DNA from: Chara braunii | Taxonomy: Eukaryota; Streptophyta; Charophyceae; Charales; Characeae | Direction of reading: 5' to 3' | DNA length: 22,500 bases | Assembly: GCA_003427395.1 (NCBI GenBank) | Contig: BFEA01000702.1 | Span: 269,285-291,784 of the forward strand | Part shown: positions 18,246 to 22,500 of the stretch, piece after piece | Position numbering within the stretch: position 1 is the stretch's first letter | How the letters are laid out: each line of letters starts with the position of its first letter | Program-made: the position numbers and the translations under genes | Notes under the pieces: generated by a model | Seen by the model: only the letters and a program-made list of their open reading frames with translations | Database searches by the model: none | Told to the model about the DNA's origin: nothing

Positions 18246-18425
18246 TTCACGGTCGTACCTTTTCGCGGGCGTACTTCTTGGAAAGCCCCCTTCACGGTCG
18301 TACCTCTTTGTGGACGTACCTCTTGGAAAGCCCGCTTTGCGGTCGTACCTCTTCGCGGACTTACCTCTTGGGTAGCCCGCTTCGCGGTCGTACCTCTTTG
18401 CGGACGTGCCTCTTGGGAAGCCCGC
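18246..18425. repeat. 45-bp tandem array, four units, within right LTR
   Basis: This is the exact counterpart of 2214-2393. Units start at 18246, 18291, 18336 and 18381. All four are base-for-base identical to the left LTR, as part of the longer 453-bp identity patch (18075-18527). Confidence 0.9.
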
Positions 18426-18686
18426 TTCGCGGTCGTACCTCTTCACAACGTACGCCTTAAAAATCCCGGTTCACAACCGTACCTCTTCGCGGATGTACCT
18501 CTTAGCGGACGTACCTCCTAGAAGGCCCACTTCACGGTCGTACCTCTTCGAGGACGTACCCTTAGAATTCACTGTTCACAACCGTATGTCTTCGCGGATG
18601 TACTTTTTAGCGAGCGTACCTCCTAGAAGGCCCATTTCGGTAACATGCCCTTTTGGTAAAGTACCCTTTCCGGGAAAATACCCCTC

Positions 18687-18841
18687 CGGTAAAGTATCCC
18701 TCCGGAAAGTGGCTCTTCGGTGAAGTATCCCTCCGGCAAGTAGGCTTTCGGTAAAATATCCCTTCGGCAAGCGGCTCTTCGGTAAAGTATCCCTTAGGCA
18801 GGTAGCTCTTCGGTAAAGTATCCCTCCGGGGGGATAGTATC
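18687..18841. repeat. 31-bp tandem array within right LTR
   Basis: This is the counterpart of 2655-2809, with units at 18687, 18718, 18749, 18780 and 18811. Unit number and spacing are conserved. A few substitutions separate it from the left copy, notably at the end of the second unit (GGCAAGTAGGCTTTC against GGCAGGTAGCTCTTC). Confidence 0.85.
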
Positions 18842-19271
18842 CGCTCGGAATGCGTCCCTTCAGTTCTCTCGGATCAGTGGTCAGTCTTCGTCAGGGGGGT
18901 CTGTTCCCTCCTTGAAAGGCCCCCCTCTTTTGGTGATCCGTATGTGCCCGAAAGGTGACGTCACAATCAAACTCTAGTCACATCCGAGAAGCTCGCCACA
19001 CCCTATGTTCCGTCGGTTTCAAAGGCTCGTTAAGCCCGATAGCCCATCAGTGCTCCAAAGGCTCGTTACGTGCAGCAACCCGGCTGGGTCCGAGTGCCCT
19101 GTCACACCCGGTGGTTCGACGACACTCGAAGAGCCCGGGTAGCTGGGCGGTCTGTCCGCGCGCGGAAAGAGGCGTCTTGCCCAATGTCAAGCTGCACCTT
19201 CCCTCACCCTCTCTTCGCACTGGGATTCCCCGTTCTCGCTTCTGCACTGCAGTCGCGCGTAATGTTGGTTC

Positions 19272-19430
19272 TCCTGTACGCGCGGTAGTGCACGGATCTC
19301 CCGGCAGTAACTCTCCCGTTCGCGCAGTGATGCGCAGATCTCCCCCGAAGTCAACTCCCCCGTGTAAGCGATAGCACTCGGATCTCCCCCGCAGTTTGCT
19401 ATCTCGTGTGCGCGGTACTGCGCGACTCTC
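19272..19430. repeat. 43-bp tandem array within right LTR, truncated
   Basis: GATCTCCC-type motifs at 19295, 19337 and 19381, and a variant at 19424, match the first four units of the left array. The array and the LTR homology end at 19430. Confidence 0.75.
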
Positions 19431-20444
19431 ATTGCAGCAACACGAAATTCAGACCGGAAACCATCCTTGCATCCACTGTAAGCCCTACAGATATTCCCTG
19501 GTAGAGCGGAAGACAACCCTTCAGCAGATTCGGGAATTTGAAGTTAATGGATGGATCGAACCCGCTACTAGGCCATGGTCATTCCCGGTAGACTACAGTA
19601 GTGTTAGTACCGAAGAAGAATGGGTCGGCTCGCATGTGCATCGATTATCGCAAACTGAATGATATCACGATCAAAGATGTGTATCCCCTTCCTCGGATTG
19701 ATGATTTGCAAGATGCGATTGGGTGTGCTAATTATTTTAGTAAATTTGATATTCGTCACGGCTTCCATCATATTCTGGTCAAGGAGGAGGATCGACCGAA
19801 AACGGCCTTCATGTTGTTTGAAGGCACGTGGCAGTGGGTCTGGTGTCCTATGGGGATTTGCAATGCACCTGCTACATTTCAACAGGCTATGAACGTGACC
19901 TTTCAGAACTCCGTCAACAAGACGCAACTAACTCACGGGATGATCAACTTTTGCGTCATCGTGTACATGGACAACATTCTGGTCAACTCGGAGACCTATC
20001 ACAGACACGCGCAGCACATTGAATGGACGTTGGGAGCTCTGAGAGACGCTGGGTTCAAGATCGCATTAGAGAAGAGCGAGTTTTTCCTCTCTTACATCTT
20101 GATTTTGGGTTATGTGGTGACACGGGGAGGATTGCGACCAAATTCGAGGAAGGTCGCAGCTGTGAGAGACGCCCCTGCTCCCACATCACTGACGCAAGTA
20201 TGAGCCTTTTTGGGACTGGCGTCGTACTATCGTTGATTCATCAAGGGTTTTGCAGCAATTGCGCGAACCCTAACGAACTTGTTACGAAAGGACTAGCCTC
20301 TCAGTTGGGACGCCGAGTGCGAACAGGCCTTCGCCACCCTCAAAGATGTCTTGGCTATAACGCCTATTTTGATCCGACCAGACCCTACGAAGCCGTTCAT
20401 TCTCATTACAGACTGGCAGCCGGAGGCGATTTCCGCTATTTTAG
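19431..20444 (+). pseudogene. pol: Reverse transcriptase and RNase H fragment of a second Ty3/gypsy element
   Basis: The fragment starts exactly at a reverse transcriptase N-terminus (HEIQTGNHPCIHCKPYRYS, then QIREFEVNGWIEPATRPWSF), shifts frame near 19595, and continues as LVPKKNGSARMCIDYRKLND, catalytic Asp in FSKFDIRHGFHHI, CPMGICNAPATFQQAMN and VYMDNILV. It then passes TGA 20201, TGA 20234 and TAG 20294 into FATLKDVLAITPILIRPDP and the RNase H start FILITDWQPEAISAIL. The catalytic YxDD box is YMDN at 19964-19975, so one Asp is lost. In the family an Arg is usual at both TGA sites (R-x-FLGL and YYRRFI). Sequence style is unlike the reverse transcriptase of the giant element, so it belongs to another family. 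Left junction with the truncated LTR is at 19430/19431. Confidence 0.88.
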
Positions 20445-20822
20445 GCAGAAGAGGAAGAAACCCCGGAGGAAGGAAGTTACAATTAGTACAGCGAAAGCGA
20501 GCTGGGCAGCGTGGAATAAGAGGAAGAACAAGAAGAGTAGGAGGAGGAATCTGAGTGGGAAAGCCTCGTTGAGGAGACAGACCCAGCGGGGAGCCAGGAG
20601 GAGGATCCCGCGGTGACAGCGCGGCGGAGGGAAGAGATCGCGGTCAGGAAGCAGCCGCTGGAACATTCCAGTGACAATGATCTACCGATTGGGGACGACC
20701 CGACCAGAGATCCCGAGCTGCCCAAGAACGAGGATGGGCTCCCCCCTGCCGAGACTTCGAGCGCGCCGGCAAGAAGACGGCGGAGTCGCTCCCCCTCTCC
20801 TTCCCCCCGTCCCCCAGTTTGA
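20445..20822 (+). pseudogene. Acidic then Arg/Ser/Pro-rich tail of the second element
   Basis: One plus-strand frame opens at 20445 right after the RNase H start, but in a different phase. It encodes a Glu-rich tract with stops at 20484 (TAG), 20517 (TAA) and 20538 (TAG), then VTARRREEIAVRKQPLEHSS, an acidic Pro-rich part and RRRRSRSPSPSPRPPV before TGA 20820. Such charged low-complexity parts occur in some charophyte-type elements as I recall them. The phase change and loss of most of RNase H suggest an internal deletion joining two parts of the element. No function can be assigned. Confidence 0.5.
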
Positions 20823-21090
20823 GCCCGTAGCAATGCGGGCGATCGGCCTTCGTCCCTGCTCATTATCCCGTCGTCCCCTTGATTTCCTCACCCTCCGCCA
20901 GCTCGACACCATGCTCTCCTTCCCCCACAACCCCTTCCCATCCAACACTTTCCGTCACTTCTACACCACCTGCCTCGCCTCCACGGTGTACCCACAACCC
21001 ATCACTCGATGTGCCGCCCCCTCCTTTTGCCTCCATGTCCTTCCCGTTAGTGTCGCGTAACAGGGCCATAATATCATTGAGGTCTACTAC
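20823..21090 (+). other. Pro/Ser-rich, coding-like but ambiguous stretch
   Basis: Past the TGA at 20820 the same frame continues briefly (ARSNAGDRPSS), then the neighbouring phase reads Ser/Pro-rich (SPSASSTPCSPSPTTPSHPT). The DNA is C-rich and stop-poor in several frames, so it may be the frame-shifted continuation of the tail or simply biased sequence. Confidence 0.3.
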
Positions 21091-21369
21091 ATGATTACGG
21101 GGACTGTCCCCCCGTGCGAAGACCATGAGCAGTTCCGTACGGCCATTCTTCACACCTTCTTGACCCTTTACCCCGATTACCTTGCCTCCCTCCTGCATAG
21201 TGGTGATCGCTTTCCCCGTATACATCGCAATGATCACATCGTTCGATTCCGGGAGCTGCCGCCAACGGTAGCGGGGATGGAGAGGTTTCTACCCCCGCTC
21301 CCCATTGACCCTCCCTCTCGTCCCCCTCCCATGTACCAACTCCCCTTTCCTCTCCCTGCTGGCCAGTAA
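21091..21369 (+). CDS. Small open frame of the second element, unknown product
   Basis: This is a plus-strand frame of 92 codons with an ATG at 21091. The first two thirds look globular (EQFRTAILHTFLTLYPDYLA, then SLLHSGDRFPRIHRNDHIVR) and the end is Pro-rich. The frame is open a short way upstream of the ATG. It ends with TAA just before the third LTR copy at 21390. I recognise no family; it may be the C-terminal end of the gag-like or tail protein of the second element. Confidence 0.35.
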   Translation: MITGTVPPCEDHEQFRTAILHTFLTLYPDYLASLLHSGDRFPRIHRNDHIVRFRELPPTVAGMERFLPPLPIDPPSRPPPMYQLPFPLPAGQ

Positions 21370-21389
21370 TGCACAATTGCATGTCACGC

Positions 21390-22500
21390 TGTCGGGCGGC
21401 ACCAGCGCTACGCCACCCTTTACTTCCCCTACAAGGACGTGCGATAGGGTTTCTAATTATGAATTACTACCTAGCCGGGGCTCCGCAACCAAGACGAAAT
21501 GCGGCAACGAAACGACAGGACGGGAGATTGGGCCACGGTGATCGACTGGACAAGGGCCGAGTATTGGAAACCGGTATCCTGATAAGAAGGGGACGAATGC
21601 AACCACCAACAGCCTTGAAAAGGCCACCACGGAGGACGATTGCCGAGGATTCCGACGAGCGGCGCGGCCACGAAAGGTCGGGATGACGCCAAAGCTCGAC
21701 GAGACGATCGAGGGAAATGGGGACGTAGGGCGTCTACCTCGAGGCTATAAGTAGCTTAAGCGGGGGTGGCATTCGACATTGTCTCGCCTGGCCGGATCCC
21801 GAAGGAACCACCGTCGACAAAGTGGTGAGACAGGGCTACGAGGGGGCCTTGAGACTAAGGAAAAATGGGCGCGGGTTTTTGAAGCCACGAGGAGGCCTTC
21901 CGGCCAGGGAATTTGACAGGCCTGCGGGGCTTGTATAAAAGGGGGCCGGTACCATTTGTGGGTGGGGACCACATAGGCCAAAGTAGGCCAGAAACAGGCT
22001 CGCGGAGAGCTTCGCTACCAGGGCACTGCAAAGGGCGCGGTTCCCGAAAAATAGGCCCTCCTCGACAAAACCTGTTCAAGGGGCTAAACAGGCCCGGGCG
22101 CGGGATCGGTACCGGGGCGCTGCAACTGCAGCAGGCCCACGCCGACACTTTGGGGCGTAAGTGGGCTGAGACCGGGGGCTGCATACTTTATAAGCCCAAC
22201 AGGGCTCAAGTGGAGGACACTTGGGAGATGCGCAAGTAGAGGCGCGCGGAAGGAGACACGGACCGGAAGGCGCACGGCCCTTCTCGCGTGCAAGGACAGG
22301 CGCACGGGAGACTGGCGCACGAGTAGCTGGCACGCACGGGCTGCAACGGGGGTCTTCAGGCGCGTGCGGACGAGACGCGCGCAGGGCGACAGCACGTGCA
22401 AGACACTGCGCACGTGTGCGAAGAAGGGGACCTCTCTCTCGCACAGGAAACACACAGGTGACACGAGCGGAACAGAGGCCGCACATGAGANCACACACAC
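21390..22500 (+). mobile_element. Third copy of the large LTR, outer part, plus orientation, runs off the window
   Basis: From TGTCGGGCGGC at 21390 the plus strand is homologous to the reverse complement of 5422 down to about 4165, with small indels (about 15 bp net) and several percent divergence. It includes the TATA box and the GC-rich region with at least one unit of the 165-bp repeat. The LTR is read left to right, opposite to the giant element. No polypurine tract precedes 21390, so it is either the 5' LTR of another copy inserted here or the inverted outer part of the truncated LTR 17302-19430. Confidence 0.85.
21934..21941 (+). promoter_or_regulatory. TATA box of the third LTR copy
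   Basis: TATAAAAG in the context TTGTATAAAAGGGGGCC lies about 545 bases into the LTR, the counterpart of 4893-4886 in the left LTR (530 bases in). Conservation of motif, flanks and distance in two diverged copies supports its use as the LTR promoter. Confidence 0.55.

Larger units (their letters stand above)
17302..19430 (-). mobile_element. Right (5') LTR of the giant element, truncated at its outer end
   Basis: It matches 1270-3398 at a constant offset of 16,032 with no net insertion or deletion over 2,129 bp. The inner edge TGTTGACC at 17302 lies one base from the primer binding site. Counting by eye, the first 773 bp differ from the left LTR at about 48 sites, mostly transitions; the next 453 bp are identical; the rest differs by a few percent. 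At 19430 the match stops inside the fourth unit of the 43-bp array, and reverse transcriptase sequence of another element begins. The missing outer part corresponds to 3399-5422 of the left LTR and would have held the promoter, so this copy could not be transcribed from its own 5' LTR. Confidence 0.9.

Overview
This is eukaryotic, repeat-dominated DNA. Nearly all of it is made of long terminal repeat (LTR) retrotransposons of the Ty3/gypsy type, and I see no ordinary host gene that I can defend. The best organism clue is the primer binding site at 17283-17300. It matches the 3' end plus CCA of plant-type tRNA-Asp(GTC) over 18 bases, which points to a streptophyte (land plant or charophyte alga). 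The style of the polyproteins recalls the charophyte Chara; that is recollection, not a search result.

Layout. 1-1269: flanking DNA with a few dyad symmetries and no convincing gene. 1270-5422: a complete LTR of about 4.15 kb, read on the minus strand (5'-TGT...ACA-3'), holding five tandem arrays with periods of 45, 31, 43, 50 and 165 bp. 5423-5441: a G-rich polypurine tract on the minus strand. 5542-11599: minus-strand gag and pol in the order gag capsid, zinc knuckle plus protease, reverse transcriptase plus RNase H, integrase, GPY-like tail. 11605-16482: a long, decayed minus-strand reading region between leader and gag, with no recognised homologue, containing an unknown module repeated about every 800 bp. 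16483-17282: untranslated leader. 17283-17300: primer binding site. 17302-19430: the matching second LTR, truncated at its outer end. 19431-21389: a broken piece of a different Ty3/gypsy element on the plus strand (reverse transcriptase, RNase H, acidic and Arg/Ser/Pro-rich tail, one further open frame). 21390-22500: the outer part of a third copy of the large LTR, in plus orientation, running off the window.

Together, 1270-19430 is one giant minus-strand element, about 20.2 kb if its truncated LTR were whole (16,032 bp offset between LTRs plus 4,153 bp). The parts work as in other LTR elements: the LTR supplies the promoter, tRNA-Asp primes minus-strand DNA synthesis, the G-rich tract primes the plus strand, gag packages the RNA, and pol processes, copies and integrates it. 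The coding region has nonsense codons and frame changes, so this copy is probably inactive, although the reverse transcriptase and integrase catalytic residues remain.

Most notable observations: the repeated unknown module upstream of gag; a textbook-like minus-one frameshift signal between protease and reverse transcriptase; a 453-bp patch of perfect identity between otherwise about 6% diverged LTR segments; a three-monomer higher-order repeat inside the LTR; and two very different pol lineages side by side.
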